49,052 nucleotides of DNA. It comes from Lentisphaerota bacterium (GTDB lineage: Bacteria > Verrucomicrobiota > Kiritimatiellia > UBA8416 > JABMPJ01). The translations under genes and the position numbers were made by a program. The notes beneath the pieces were generated by a model. The model saw only the letters and a list, made by a program, of their open reading frames with translations. It was not told where the DNA came from and did not search any database. This document shows, one piece after another, positions 14,239-25,800 of this stretch. Within the stretch, counting starts at the first letter, position 1, and every line of letters starts with the position of its first letter. Location of the stretch: NCBI GenBank assembly GCA_013203785.1, contig JABMPJ010000093.1:1-49052 (forward strand), in the 5' to 3' direction.

Positions 14239-16446
14239 CTACGGGCCCAGCAGAGCCGACAGCGCGTCTACATCGGTCACCGGCTGCCTACAGACGAAGT
14301 TCTCGCAGAAGTAGAGGGCGGGGTGGCCATCGACAGTGGGACGATCACGCAGGAGAGGGATGCGCGCCAGCATATCGGCCGTCACCGTGGCGGGGTCGGC
14401 CGCGGCAAAAACAGTGTTGGGGAGGAATCGGCGCCGGATGGCCTGTTCGAAGGCAACCGTGGCGGGGGCGTCCCGAGGACCGATCAGGACCAGCTCGCTG
14501 GGAGAAGATATCATGAAGTCAAGCGCCAGGAGGGAGTAGGCGAAGCTGCGCGGCTGACGTGCCACGGCGGGGGCTATGGCATCCAGCATGGCTCGCGCAC
14601 CGTCGTACATGGCTTCGTCGCCGGTCAGGCGATGGAGGCGCACCATGGCCATCAGGGCGATAGCGTTGCCCGAGGGGATGGCACCATCGGTCATAGGCCG
14701 ACTGGCGGCCAACAGATCGGGGGTCCCTGTGGCGGCAAAGGTGAAACCCGCCTCGTCACCACTTCTGAAGTGGGCATGCAGGCTGGCCACGAGGCGCTGA
14801 GCGTCCTTCAGGTGGTCCGCGTTAAAGGTGGCTTCGTAGAGGTCGATGTGAGCGTTGGCCATGTGGGCATAGTCATCCAGAAAGCCGCTCGGTCCGGCCA
14901 CACCCTCGCGCCACGAACGGAGCAGGCGATCCCCGTCTACAAGATGGGTGGCGGAAAAGGCCGCAGCGCGCTCGGCCGCAGCGACGAAACGGGGGATGCC
15001 GAAGGCGGCACCAGCACGGGCCATGCTGCTGATCATCATACCGTTCCAGGCACTGATGACTTTGTCGTCTGTGAGAGGCGGAATGCGCTTGCTGCGCTCC
15101 GCGACCAACTGCTCACAGGCGGTGCTGAGGATGGTGTCAAGCGCGGCAGACGTCATGTGGCGCTGCGTGGCAAAATCGGGGCGGGGGATGGGAACGTGCA
15201 GAATGTTGTCGCCCTCAAAATTGCCGCCCGACGTGGCCCCGAAGAAGTCAGCCACGAGCGGCCCTTCGTCGGGACCGAGAACCTGGATTAACTCCTCCCG
15301 GCTCCATACATAGAACTTGCCCTCTACCCCTTCGCTGTCGGCATCCTGCGCGGAGTAGAAGCCTCCCTCCGGATGGGTCATGTCGCGCAGGACGTAATCG
15401 AGGATCTCCGTGGCAATACGCTGGTAGAAAGGATCGCCCGTAACCTGCCAGGCTTCGACGTAGACGCGGCTCAGCAGGGCGTTGTCATAAAGCATCTTCT
15501 CAAAGTGGGGTACCATCCATTGGGCGTCGACGGAGTAGCGGTGAAACCCTCCCCCGGCTTGGTCGTACATGCCGCCGCGCGCCATGGCTTGAAGCGTGTG
15601 CGTGACGATCTCGAGCGTAGCGGGGTGCGGGTCGGCTTTATAGCGGCGCAACAGAAAGGCCAGGGAGCCTGTTGGAGGGAACTTCGGTGCGCCGCCGAAT
15701 CCGCCCCAGGTCTTGTCGTAGTTTGGGACGAGAGCGACCATGGCGGCGTCGAGCAGAGCGGGGCCGGGGGTGGCATCACCGGGTGTCAACTCGGACTGGA
15801 GGGTCTTGCGGACCACATCGGTTAGGCGCGTCGCATCGCGCTCGATATCGCCCTGCCGTGATGCCCACACCGAGGCCACGTTCTTTAGGACCGCCTTGAA
15901 GCCCGGGCGGCCGTAGCGATCATCGGGAGGAAAATAGGTGCCGCCATAGAAGGGGCGGCGGTCTGGGGTCAGAAAGACGGAGAGGGGCCAGCCGCCGCTA
16001 CCGGTCATGAGCTGTACGGCGGTCATATAGATGGCATCCACATCGGGTCGCTCCTCACGATCAACCTTAATGGCGATGAAGTGCTCATTCAGAATGGCGG
16101 CCACATCCTCCTGCGAGAAGGACTCATGCTCCATGACGTGGCACCAGTGGCAGGAGGAATAGCCGATCGAAAGGAAGACCGGTTTGTTGAGCCGTGTCGC
16201 CTCGGCAAAGGCTTCGTCTCCCCACGGCCGCCAGTTGACGGGGTTGTGGGCGTGCTGTAGCAGATAGGGGCTGCTCTGTCCGGCCAACTGGTTGGTGTAT
16301 GTAGGGTGTGGCATGGTGTTTTCCTGGCTGGGAGCGGATTCTGGCGAGGTGGAAGGCTTCGCGGCGTTGTCGCCCGCGCAACCGGAAACCGACGACACCG
16401 CAAGGGCCAGGCATAGCCGCGCCGCATGGCGGATGGGCGTGGTCAT
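14239..16446 (-). CDS. Thioredoxin-domain lipoprotein of the YyaL/SSP411 family
   Basis: A 735-residue protein: a lipoprotein-type leader (VSSVSGC, Cys23), an N-terminal DUF255 thioredoxin-like domain beginning [19 protein letters not shown] and containing [16 protein letters not shown] (C-x2-C), then a long (alpha/alpha)6-barrel of the N-acylglucosamine-epimerase type with [18 protein letters not shown] and [14 protein letters not shown]. Family members are normally cytoplasmic, so the lipid-anchor signal is notable. The biochemical function is not established. CAGGAG precedes ATG 16446. It follows the thioredoxin-like lipoprotein gene after 34 nt and is likely co-transcribed with it. DsbD could keep its thiols reduced if it is periplasmic. 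Confidence 0.9.
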   Translation of the reverse strand: MTTPIRHAARLCLALAVSSVSGCAGDNAAKPSTSPESAPSQENTMPHPTYTNQLAGQSSPYLLQHAHNPVNWRPWGDEAFAEATRLNKPVFLSIGYSSCHWCHVMEHESFSQEDVAAILNEHFIAIKVDREERPDVDAIYMTAVQLMTGSGGWPLSVFLTPDRRPFYGGTYFPPDDRYGRPGFKAVLKNVASVWASRQGDIERDATRLTDVVRKTLQSELTPGDATPGPALLDAAMVALVPNYDKTWGGFGGAPKFPPTGSLAFLLRRYKADPHPATLEIVTHTLQAMARGGMYDQAGGGFHRYSVDAQWMVPHFEKMLYDNALLSRVYVEAWQVTGDPFYQRIATEILDYVLRDMTHPEGGFYSAQDADSEGVEGKFYVWSREELIQVLGPDEGPLVADFFGATSGGNFEGDNILHVPIPRPDFATQRHMTSAALDTILSTACEQLVAERSKRIPPLTDDKVISAWNGMMISSMARAGAAFGIPRFVAAAERAAAFSATHLVDGDRLLRSWREGVAGPSGFLDDYAHMANAHIDLYEATFNADHLKDAQRLVASLHAHFRSGDEAGFTFAATGTPDLLAASRPMTDGAIPSGNAIALMAMVRLHRLTGDEAMYDGARAMLDAIAPAVARQPRSFAYSLLALDFMISSPSELVLIGPRDAPATVAFEQAIRRRFLPNTVFAAADPATVTADMLARIPLLRDRPTVDGHPALYFCENFVCRQPVTDVDALSALLGP

Positions 16447-16480
16447 ATGGGGCTCCTGAACCGCTCGAGTCGAGAGCCGG

Positions 16481-16966
16481 CTATTCCTTAGGGGCAGCAG
16501 CTGCCAGCAACTGCTTCACGTGTTTGACGTAGGCCTCCGGTCCGCCTTTCTGATAACCGGTACGACCAAGGACTTTTCCGGCGGCATCGAGCAGCAGGAC
16601 CGTAGGAAATCCCCGCACGCCATAGTTCTCGGCAAGCTTCTCATTTTGCGCCTGGACGGCGGCGGGAATCGCTTTCCGCGAGGGGAAGTCGGCCAGAAAG
16701 AGGACGACGTTTGCGTCCGCGTAGGCCTGAAAGACCGGCTTGCTGAAGACTTCCTTGTCGAGCTTGATGCACCACCCGCACCAGTCTGACCCCGAGAAAT
16801 CGGCAAGAATAGGGAGGTTACGTGCGCCAGCCAGCTTCTTGGCGGCCTCGAAGTCTGTCAGCCAGCCCTTATGCCCGCCCTCCGTGGTGTCTGCAGCGGA
16901 GCCGGCGCAACCCACACTGGCAGCCATCATCATGGCGGTCAGCATCGCAATCAGTCCTTTAAGCAT
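16481..16966 (-). CDS. Thioredoxin-like lipoprotein
   Basis: A 161-residue secreted thioredoxin-fold protein. The leader ends AASVGC with lipidation Cys20. The active site is [16 protein letters not shown] (C63-x2-C66), a WCGWC variant common in PVC bacteria, followed by the cis-proline segment [12 protein letters not shown]. It probably acts as a periplasmic thiol reductase or oxidase; direction cannot be told from sequence, but reduction by the DsbD encoded nearby is plausible. An AAAGGA ribosome-binding site precedes the ATG. It sits in a three-gene minus-strand run with the small hypothetical gene upstream and the YyaL-type gene downstream. Confidence 0.9.
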   Translation of the reverse strand: MLKGLIAMLTAMMMAASVGCAGSAADTTEGGHKGWLTDFEAAKKLAGARNLPILADFSGSDWCGWCIKLDKEVFSKPVFQAYADANVVLFLADFPSRKAIPAAVQAQNEKLAENYGVRGFPTVLLLDAAGKVLGRTGYQKGGPEAYVKHVKQLLAAAAPKE

Positions 16967-16979
16967 CGCATGTTCCTTT

Positions 16980-17210
16980 TCAGTTGTGTGCGGCGGATGT
17001 GGGGCTAAGCTCCCATCGTCCCCTCAATCGGTGAACTTCGCGCTCCTGTTCGGCACGTCCACGGATCTTGTAAGCGCAATCGCGTACCACGCCGATCAAC
17101 ACGGCGCATCCGTCGTCGTCACAGCGCTCCTCGCCTTGGTCGGCCAAGATGGTAAGCTGACGAGCCATCTCTAAAGACTCGTTAATCAGGCTGTTTATGG
17201 TTGATGCCAT
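16980..17210 (-). CDS. Small hypothetical protein
   Basis: A 76-residue soluble protein I do not recognise. The start at 17210 (MASTINSLINESLEM) has AGGGAGC upstream. The chain is mostly helical and charged, with CDDDGCAVLIGVVRDCAYKIR holding three cysteines, possibly a small metal site or regulatory protein. It precedes the thioredoxin-like lipoprotein gene by 13 nt. The 211 nt between it and the RNase D gene contain no further gene. Confidence 0.6.
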   Translation of the reverse strand: MASTINSLINESLEMARQLTILADQGEERCDDDGCAVLIGVVRDCAYKIRGRAEQEREVHRLRGRWELSPTSAAHN

Positions 17211-17393
17211 GATGAGCTCCCTGAATCCATCAGTATTCACTGCTTAAGTGCAAGATAGGTGCCAACGACGGCATCGGATTTATATTCGGTGTAACGAGCT
17301 CAGTACAAGCGATTTACAGTCGTTACGTTCTCAGGGGTCTTTGGGCTGTCTGTCTCACATCCCCGGCCTAAACGGCGCATGGGGCACGCCGCA

Positions 17394-17408
17394 GTGAGAC
17401 CATGAGAC
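17394..17408. repeat. GAGAC-motif arm, downstream side of the RNase D gene
   Basis: GTGAGACCATGAGAC here is matched in inverted orientation by 18580-18595 on the other side of the RNase D gene, with one indel. Short tandem TCTCA/TGAGA units occur on both sides. Another GTCTCAC copy lies at 17352-17358. Confidence 0.5.
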
Positions 17409-17421
17409 ACAGCAGAGCTGT

Positions 17422-18528
17422 TCAGGCGCACGCCATTAGCTCGGCGCGCCAGCCCCGCAATAGAGGGTGGGAGGCGGGATCGGCTTGGTCACCCTCTTTG
17501 ATCAACAAGGCCGCTTCATTGCGGCTGGCCACAAGCTCCGGATCGACCCCATGGCTCTTGGCGTGGATGGCGATCTGTTGGAGCCTGGCATCGACGGCGG
17601 CCTTGATGGATCGGTCGCGACCGGGATTAGAGATGGGAGGCGGAAGTGTGCTCTCTGGCAGAGTGCGTCCCCTCTCGATGGCTGCGAGGAGCGCTTCACC
17701 ATGGCGTTGAGCCGTTTGAGGGTTCAGTTTCTGACAACGGGACAGCTCCTCTTGGCGGCGCGGCATCTCAGCGGCCAGCTCAACCAATTCGCCATCTTCC
17801 ATGAGCCAACGGCGGGGCAGGTCGGCATCGCGCGCCTTTTGCTCCAGCCACGCGGCCAGCTCACGCAGCGCGGCCAGCTGGCACGGCCGCAGACCGGCAC
17901 CGCCACGGATGCGGAGGTAGAGTTCGTCGAGTGGCTTCTCTTCGTACAGCGCCGACCCATCCAGCGTGGCCAGCTCTTCATTCATCCACGCCTCAACTCC
18001 GCCTGACCGCGCCCGCTCTCGCAGCATGGCTGCCACCTGCGGCAGGTAGCGCACATCATCGGCGGCATACTCCAGGTAGGCCGGGGCGAATGGACGCTTG
18101 GTCCAATCCACTCGCGTGTGCGCCTTGGGGAGGTGTACGTCGATCAACTCCGCGAGCAATTTGGCCAGCGAGAGCGTCGAGCCGAGTCCGGAGAATCCGG
18201 CCGCCCGCCGCGTATCAAACACATTGTGCGTCGACGCACCCGTGGCGCGACGCAAAATCATCAGGTCCTGCGGTGCATCATGCAGAATCTTGGTGATCTC
18301 GGGGTTGGCGAGCAGCTCGCCCAGCGGCGTCACATCCGTCAGGGCGATCGGATCCACCATGAAGCAGCTCCCATCGGCAAAACCGACCTGGACGAGTCCC
18401 AGCCGCGCATAGTAAGTGCGGTCCCACACAAACTCGGTATCAACGGCCAGACAGGCCTCGCCCTGTGCCCGCGTTACCAACGTGCGCAGCGCATCCGGCG
18501 TCTCAATCATCTCAAAGGGATCTGGCAT
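17422..18528 (-). CDS. rnd: Ribonuclease D
   Basis: A 368-residue 3'-5' exoribonuclease acting on tRNA precursors and structured RNA 3' ends. The DEDD catalytic set is visible in VDTEFVW, LHDAPQDLMIL and YAADDVRYLPQ, with the tyrosine of the DEDDy type in the last. An HRDC domain follows (about residues 200-290, CQLAALRELAAWLEQKARD). Start choice is uncertain: ATG 18528 has no clear Shine-Dalgarno, while GTG 18564 is preceded by GATGAGG and ATG 18510 is also possible. It is flanked by inverted GAGAC-motif repeats. No operon partner is apparent. Confidence 0.92.
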   Translation of the reverse strand: MPDPFEMIETPDALRTLVTRAQGEACLAVDTEFVWDRTYYARLGLVQVGFADGSCFMVDPIALTDVTPLGELLANPEITKILHDAPQDLMILRRATGASTHNVFDTRRAAGFSGLGSTLSLAKLLAELIDVHLPKAHTRVDWTKRPFAPAYLEYAADDVRYLPQVAAMLRERARSGGVEAWMNEELATLDGSALYEEKPLDELYLRIRGGAGLRPCQLAALRELAAWLEQKARDADLPRRWLMEDGELVELAAEMPRRQEELSRCQKLNPQTAQRHGEALLAAIERGRTLPESTLPPPISNPGRDRSIKAAVDARLQQIAIHAKSHGVDPELVASRNEAALLIKEGDQADPASHPLLRGWRAELMACA

Positions 18529-18579
18529 AAGGGGGTGACCGTAGCACAGGCCCTCCTTGCTCACAACCTCATCTCACTC

Positions 18580-18595
18580 GTCTCATATGTCTCAC
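18580..18595. repeat. GAGAC-motif arm, upstream side of the RNase D gene
   Basis: GTCTCATATGTCTCAC, the inverted partner of 17394-17408, lies within a run of TCTCA units at 18571-18597 just before the gene. Beyond it, 18600-18821 shows no gene; it presumably holds the promoter of the large secreted-protein cluster. Confidence 0.5.
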
Positions 18596-18821
18596 GCGTC
18601 CGGTCGTGTGCGACACGGTGAATGGTTTCACACAGGCTCTTCCAGTTCTAATAGCGGCGTGGGTATAGGTGTCGAGGGGTATGACGTCAATAGCGAGGTT
18701 CTGTGGCATGAAAAATGCGTATATTAAATGCTCTTTCATACGTTGACGTCGAGTGTGCCTCCAAGGGGGATTTCCGGTTCATCCGTGAGCGTACCTGTAA
18801 GAGAGATCGGCGCAACACCTT

Positions 18822-19886
18822 ATGATGAGTAAACTCAAGTCCTCGGCGGGTGCCGTCCGGATTTCTCCTGTATTACGTTGGTCGGACCTTGCAGTCAGAA
18901 CGCGGCCCACTCTGTCTCTACGGCGCATCACCACAGTGGCGGCGATAGCCGCGCTCTGGCTCGTTGCCGCCGTCAGCGTCCCGGCGGCCGCCCTGGTCGT
19001 CTCCAACAACGGCGATGCGGGTGCCGGTTCGCTGCGCGACATGATCGCATCCGCAACGTCTGGCGACACCATTACCTTTGCCGGTGGCTTGGACGGCGGT
19101 CTCATCACGCTGCTCACTGGTCACCTGCTTCTCACCAACAACCTTACGATCGATGCCTCGGCGCTATCCGCCGGCATCGCCATCTCCGGAAACAGCGCCT
19201 CCCGCATATTCCAAGTTGAGGGCGGCAGTTCCGTAACCTTGACGCATCTCACGGTGCGGGATGGTTGGTGCGGGTTTACTGACGCCGGTGCGGGTCTTCT
19301 CGTTTACAGTAGTACTGTGGTGATGAACGAGATGGCTTTTACCCAGAACCATGGGGATGCAGTATCCAGCTTTGGCGGTGCCGTGAGCAGTTTTTCGGGT
19401 GTCCTTACGATCAACAACTCGTCGATCTATTCAAACAGCGCCAGTGCTGGGGGTGGGATTTGGAGCAGTGGAGTGCTGACGGTCAACAACACGACGGTGA
19501 CCGAAAATAGCGCCATTGATGGCGGCGGGATTCGGCGGCTGGGTGTCAGCTCGTTTACGCTGAACCACTCCACCGTCGCAGGTAATACCGCCACCGGAAC
19601 GGGTGGCGGCATTGACATGCACAACCCGATCACCCTGTGGAATTCTATTGTGGCTGACAACGTCTGCGCGACCGGTCCCGATATCTACAATGGCAGCTCA
19701 TATGCCATTACGAAGACAGGTGTGAGCCTAGTCGGTTCGACGAGTGGTTCCGGTGTCACCGCAGGTCCAAATCTGCTCGTCGCCCGCCCATGCTGGGCCC
19801 GTTGGCGGACAACGGCGGGCCGACCTTGTCGATGGCGCTGCTGCCGGGCAGTTCGGCGCTCGATGTGGCGGGGGCGACACCGCTGA
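18822..19886 (+). CDS. N-terminal part of a giant exported beta-helix/NHL protein (frameshifted)
   Basis: This is the start of a gene of about 2938 codons that is now broken near 19781. It has a leader with a long basic n-region and a hydrophobic core (about residues 36-57, ending VPAAA). The first choice-of-anchor Q / right-handed beta-helix module follows, opening with GDAGAGSLRDMIASATSGDT and running through short repeats such as TINNSSIYSNSASAGGG. After LLV (near 19781) the frame runs into arginine-, tryptophan- and cysteine-rich nonsense to 19886. Module sense continues one frame over at 19790. Adding one G after 19781 gives LLVGPPMLGPLADNGG, matching the same place in later modules. Only a weak Shine-Dalgarno precedes the two ATGs (18822, 18825). 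Confidence 0.8.
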   Translation: MMSKLKSSAGAVRISPVLRWSDLAVRTRPTLSLRRITTVAAIAALWLVAAVSVPAAALVVSNNGDAGAGSLRDMIASATSGDTITFAGGLDGGLITLLTGHLLLTNNLTIDASALSAGIAISGNSASRIFQVEGGSSVTLTHLTVRDGWCGFTDAGAGLLVYSSTVVMNEMAFTQNHGDAVSSFGGAVSSFSGVLTINNSSIYSNSASAGGGIWSSGVLTVNNTTVTENSAIDGGGIRRLGVSSFTLNHSTVAGNTATGTGGGIDMHNPITLWNSIVADNVCATGPDIYNGSSYAITKTGVSLVGSTSGSGVTAGPNLLVARPCWARWRTTAGRPCRWRCCRAVRRSMWRGRHR

Positions 19887-22800
19887 CGCGCGATCAGCGG
19901 GGGGCACCACGATCGCACGCGGGTGGACCGGATATCGGTGCCTTTGAGCGTATCGCTTCAGGCATTATCGTCACCGCAACGGCGGATTCGGGTGTGGGCT
20001 CCCTGCGCAGCGCCATCGTATTTTCCCCTGCCGGAAGCACGATCACGTTCGATACGCCGCTCAATGGCGCCACGATTGGCCTCACCAGTGGCGAGCTCAC
20101 GATGCCCGCCCACAGCCTGACGATTGATGCCTTCGGGCTCCCCGATGGCGTCGCCATCTCTGGCAGCAACTCCTCACGCGTCTTTCATGTGGTCTCCGGG
20201 AGCACCACGATTCTCGATCACCTCACGATCAAGGACGGGCAATCGTCCAGTGCCGGCGGAGGCCTCTTAAACCAAGGGGATCTGACGCTGAGACACGTAA
20301 CCGTGTCTGGAAATAGTGCCGTGTCATTCGGTGGCGGCATCGAGAACCAAGGGCCTCTGTTGGTGGTCAATTCGACGTTTTCGGGGAATCACTCAAATTC
20401 CGACGGCGGCGCGTTCGATCTCAACGGCGGTACGCTGACCTTGGTCAACTCGACGGTCTCGGATAACTCTTCCGGCACGGACGGGGGAGGCATGTGGCAG
20501 TTCGGGACCACTTACATCGAGAACTCCATCATCGCGAGCAATACGGCCACAGGTAGTGGCAACGACATCTTTATGTTCTCAGGAACTGTTGTGCCGACGG
20601 GTGCCAATCTTGTCGGCAACAACGACACGATCACCAATGTCTTCCCCTCTGGTCCCCTCGTCGGCACGCTGGCCAGTCCACTGAATCCGCTCCTCGGTGC
20701 CCTCAGTGACAACGGCGGCCCGACCTTCACCATGGCGCTGCTCGCCGGGAGCCCGGCGATCGATGCTGGCGGAGTGACCACACTCATCACGGACCAGCGC
20801 GGCGCACCTCGGTCGGCCGGAGGGAGCGGTCCGGACATCGGTGCTTTTGAGGTGATCACGACCGCCCTTCAGGTCACCACGACCGCCGACGCGGGCCTGG
20901 GTTCCCTGCGCGACGCCACGACCTTCTCTCCTTCTAGCAGCACGATCACCTTCGATCCCTCGCTCAGTGGGGCGACCATCACGAACCTGACCGACCAGCT
21001 CACTGTGTATAGGAGCATGGCGATCGATGCCTCTGCCCTCCCCGGCGGCCTGACGGTTTCCGGCAACAATGCCTGGCGTGTGTTTGAGGTATTTCAACCG
21101 GTCACGTTCAGCGGATTCACGATCACAGGCGGAAATGCGAATGGACATGGCGGTGCGCTTTACAACTACGCTGTGACGACGCTGAACAATATGACGCTGT
21201 TTGGCAATACCGCAACCGGAAACGGAGGCGCCATCTTCAGTGTCAGCGGTTTGTTGACGCTGAACAACGTAACGCTGACCGGTAATAGCGGGGTCTATGG
21301 CGGGGCCATACGTGGCGCCGGTTCGCTGGCGCTCGTCAACTCGACCATCGTATCCAACACGGCGACTATTTCGGGCGGCGGCATAGACTCGAGCTCCCCT
21401 TTGGCCATGATGAACTCCATCATCGCGGCCAATAGTGCGCCCACCGGTCCAGATGTCAGAAAGAGTGGCGCTGCAATCGTGACGACGGGCGTGAATCTGG
21501 TTGGCGATCTGAGCGATTCAACGCTTTCGGCTGGCGCGACGGTGCTCGTCGGGGCACCCCTGCTGGCGCCGCTCGGGGACTTCGGTGGCCCGACCCGGAC
21601 GATGCCTCCGCTGTTTGGCTCGCTGGCGATCGATGCCGGTGGACCCACCGCGCTGGCCAGCGATCAGCGCGGTGCGTGGCGGCAGGGGCAGCCGGACATC
21701 GGGGCGGTGGAGTACATCTCGGTCGTAACCAACGTTGCGGATTCAGGCGATGGGACGCTGCGCGACACCATCCATCTGGCCTCGCCCGCCGCAACCATCA
21801 CGTTCGACGGGGTGCCCGGCGGCTCTACCATCGCGCTGTCGAGCGGGCAACTCCGTCCGGAGCGTGACCTTACGATCGACGCCTCTTCACTCTCCGGCGG
21901 CGTGGCCGTCGACGCCGGCGATTCCTCCCGCCTATTTGAGGTCACGTCCGGCCGCAGCCTTACGTTGCGCGGTTTGGTCCTCACAAACGGATATGCCGTC
22001 GACGGCGGTGCTATCTACAATGAGGGTACGTTGATACTGCTGGACATGACCCTCTCAGGAAATAATGGCATCGTCAGCGGCGGCGCTATTTTTAATGACG
22101 GCTCCGGAGCTCATCTGACGCTGGAGCGCTCAACGCTCTCCGGGAACCATGCCGACATCTGGGGGGGGGCGATCTTCAATTCGGCCTCTGCATCCATGAC
22201 TCTGGGGCGCTCAACACTTTCCGGCAATACCGCCGCATACGGTGGCGCCATCTTTTGTCGCAACGATGGCGGCCCGGTGGCGCTTCTGAACACGACCGTG
22301 TGCAGCAACAGCGCCAACTTCGGCGGTGCCATCTATGTGGATTCCCCCGGTTTGACGCTCCAGAACTCAACGCTATCTGGTAATAGCGCCGCGAACCAGG
22401 GCGGGGGCATTTACGCCCTTTCATCGGCTTTTTCGATGGAGAATACGATCCTTGGCGGTAACAGCGCCCCCGGCGGTCCCGACCTCTACAAGAACTCAGG
22501 TACGACGACCTTGCTGGGCATGAACCTCCTCAGCGACCTGACGGATTCGTTGCTATCGGCTGGAAATCCAGGCCTGCTGGTGGGCGACCCGCTCTTGGCC
22601 GCCCTTGCCGACAACGGCGGCCGGACGCACACCATGGCGCTGCTAAGCGGCAGCCCGGCGCTGGACGCGGGCCTTTTCATTGCGGGCTCGAGCCCGGCCA
22701 CCGATCAGCGCGGCATCGAACGTCGTTTGGGCGGGGTGCTTGATATTGGTGCCTACGAGCGCAGCACGCTACTCCCAACCTCAGTCAACCTGGCCGCTCA

Positions 22801-25800
22801 GTGGGGCACCAACGGTATACCCGGCGCTTTTCTCTGGGTCTCGACCGATTCGAATTTCCCCTCAGGTATCACCGTCAGCACGCTGGCGGGCACCAACGTG
22901 GAGGGGTATGCCGACGGCGTCTACCCGGCCGGTCTGCTCCGCATCCCCTACGGTGTGGCGGTGGCCTCGAATGGAACGTTGTTTGTGGGGGACGCCGGCG
23001 ACATTCGTATACGGCGTATGCTGTCGAACGGATCACTGGGCACATTGGCCGGTTCCGGGCTCTTCGACTATGTGGACGGGGCGAGTCCCTCCGCCGCCTT
23101 TGCCGCGCCCATGGGCGTTGCCGTCGATTCTGTTGGTGCGGTCTACGTGGCTGATTCTGAGAATCACCGCATCCGGAAAGTCACGCCGAGCGGCACCGTC
23201 AGCACAGTCGCCGGCTCTGGAACGGGCTTCGCGGATGGGCCCGCCTACAGTGCAAAATTTGCCTGTCCCACCGGTGTGGCGCGCGACGGCAGCGGAAATC
23301 TCTACGTCGCCGACATGCTCAACAACCGCATTCGCAAAATATCGGCCGGTGGGCAGGTGACGACAGTGGCTGGATCAAGCACACCGGGCAGCGCCGATGG
23401 ACAGGGTGCGGCCGCAAGCTTCAACCACCCCTTTGGCATTGCGCTGGGCGGCGACGGCAATCTGTACGTGACCGATCGGGACAACCACCTTGTCCGCAAA
23501 GTGACGCCGACGGGCTATGTGACAACACAGGCCGGGGAGGTCTCAAAGGGGCTGCATGATTCGTCCAATCCGCTCACCGCCCGGTTCGCCTATCCGACGG
23601 GCATTGCCGTCGATCGGGCGCTGAACATCTATGTCGCGGATCGCGACAACCACTGCATCCGCATGATCACGACCAACGGTGTCACGACGATCGCCGGAAC
23701 CAACACCATTGGCTTCGTCAATGGGGACGGTGCGGCCGCCCGCTTCAGTAGCCCCGTCGGTGTGGCCGTGGACGGTCAGTTCGATCTCTATGTGGCCGAC
23801 GCGAACAACCACTGCATCCGCAAGATTAGCACGCAGCCCAAGCGGTTTTCGGATGTCACCGTCGCGGGCGGCGACTTCACGGCGCAGCTCCAGAATCTGG
23901 CGCCTGGCACGACTTACTACTACTATTGGGAGCAGGAGGGCACCAACATCGTCGGTGCCACCCGGAGTTTTACCACCGGCTCACCGGGCATCGCGGTGCA
24001 TGAGGGTGCAGACACCAATGCGCCGCTCCTCACGAGCGGCCAGCCCAGCCCGCTTGCCTTTGGCGTGACGGCGCGAGATATCCCTGTGTGGCGTACGATC
24101 ACCCTGGCCAACACCGGTACATTTGACCTGACGGTGAGCGGCATCACGTCGCCCCCTGGGTATACGGTGCCCGGCTTTACACCCGGAACACTGGCCCCCG
24201 GCGCTACGCTGACGCTGCAACTTCAGTTCGTGTCGGCTACGGTCGGGGCGTTCTCAGGAAGCGTCGTGATCACCAGCGATGCAGTGGGCACCCCCCAATT
24301 CAGCCTCCCCGTCCTCTGCACGGTGGCGTCGCCGCCAACCGTTGTCACGCAGCCGGCCGACACGCTGCTGCTGCACGATGCCACGCTCCATGCGAGCGTG
24401 AATCCAGCGGGCTACGCCACGGATGTCACGTTTACCTACTCGACCGATGCAGATCTAGCCGGACCGCTTGAAGTACACAGCCTGGCGGGCTCGGGGACGA
24501 ACGGTCTCCAGATCGGTACCGGTGCCTTCGCCGAGTTCAACGCGCCGCAGGGCGTTGCGATAGACAGCAACGGCGTGGTCTACGTGGCCGATCAGCTCAA
24601 TCACCGCATCCGCCGGGTTTACACCAACGGCTTCGCAGAGTCGTTCACGGGCTACGGTATCGCCGGCTTCCAGGATGGCAGCGGGCCGGAAGGCGTGCGG
24701 TTCAATCATCCGACGGGTGTGGCCCTCGCCTCCGATGGCACGCTCTACGTGGCGGACATGCTGAATCACCGCATTCGAAAAGTAACCTCGGGCGGCGTGG
24801 TTACAACGTTGGCCGGCTCGGGCACCGCAGGCTTCTTGGATGGCGCGGCCGGAACGGCACAGTTTCTCCTCCCGACTGGTGTGGCGGTGGACGCGGCCGG
24901 TCGTGTCTATGTCGCCGACGCGGGCAACAACCGTGTGCGCCTGATTGCAACCAACGGTGTGGTCTCGACCCTGGCGGGGTCGGGCGTCGCCGGCTTTGCC
25001 AACGGGGCCGCCACGACAACAGCAAAACTGAACGCGCCGCAGGGCGTGGCGGTGAATGCGGCTGGCACCATCGTCTATATAGCGGATCGTGACAACCATC
25101 GCATCCGAGCGATTCAGACGGGCCAGGTCACGACGCTGGCGGGGCAGGGCACGGCGGGGTATCTGGACGGCGCTGGCACCACAGCCCGATTCTCCTCGCC
25201 CAGCGGCATCGCTCTGACTAGCGACGGCCAGCTCCTGGTGGCCGATCGCGACAATCACTGTATCCGAAAAATCGCCATTCCAGGCGGTGTCGTGACTACG
25301 CTGGCAGGATCAACAATGCCCGGCTACGCCGACGTGCCCGGTCCGTCGGGGCGGCTGGAACCGGCGACCCACGCGCAGTTCACTTCGCCCAACGCGATTG
25401 CGGTCAACGCGGCCGGCCGGATGGCTGTGGCCGATACGGGCAATGCGCGGATCCGCTCACTCTCGAGGGGCACGCTGGAAACGGTTCTTGTGACACCGGC
25501 TCTGACAGGCCTCACCGATCAGCTCACAGGCTTCGCGGTAAGCGATCGCTTCGAGCCTGACGTGACCTACTACTTCCGCGCCGCTGGCACGAATATCGGT
25601 GGCCGCAGCGAGGGAGCCATTCTAAGCTTCATGATCACGCGTCCGACCATCGCGGTTCATGCGGGAGATACGGTGGCCGCCGCGGAGGTTCTGCCAGCAC
25701 AGCTCACGCCGATTAGTATTGGGGCGACCGCGCAGAACACACCGATTCAGAAGACGTTCACCATCGCCAATAGCGGAAATCTTGGTCTGACCATTTCTGT

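Noticed and set aside
19775..19795. Programmed -1 ribosomal frameshifting in the giant beta-helix/NHL gene
   Set aside because: There is no slippery heptamer of the X-XXY-YYZ kind and no obvious downstream stem; a missing G explains the data more simply.
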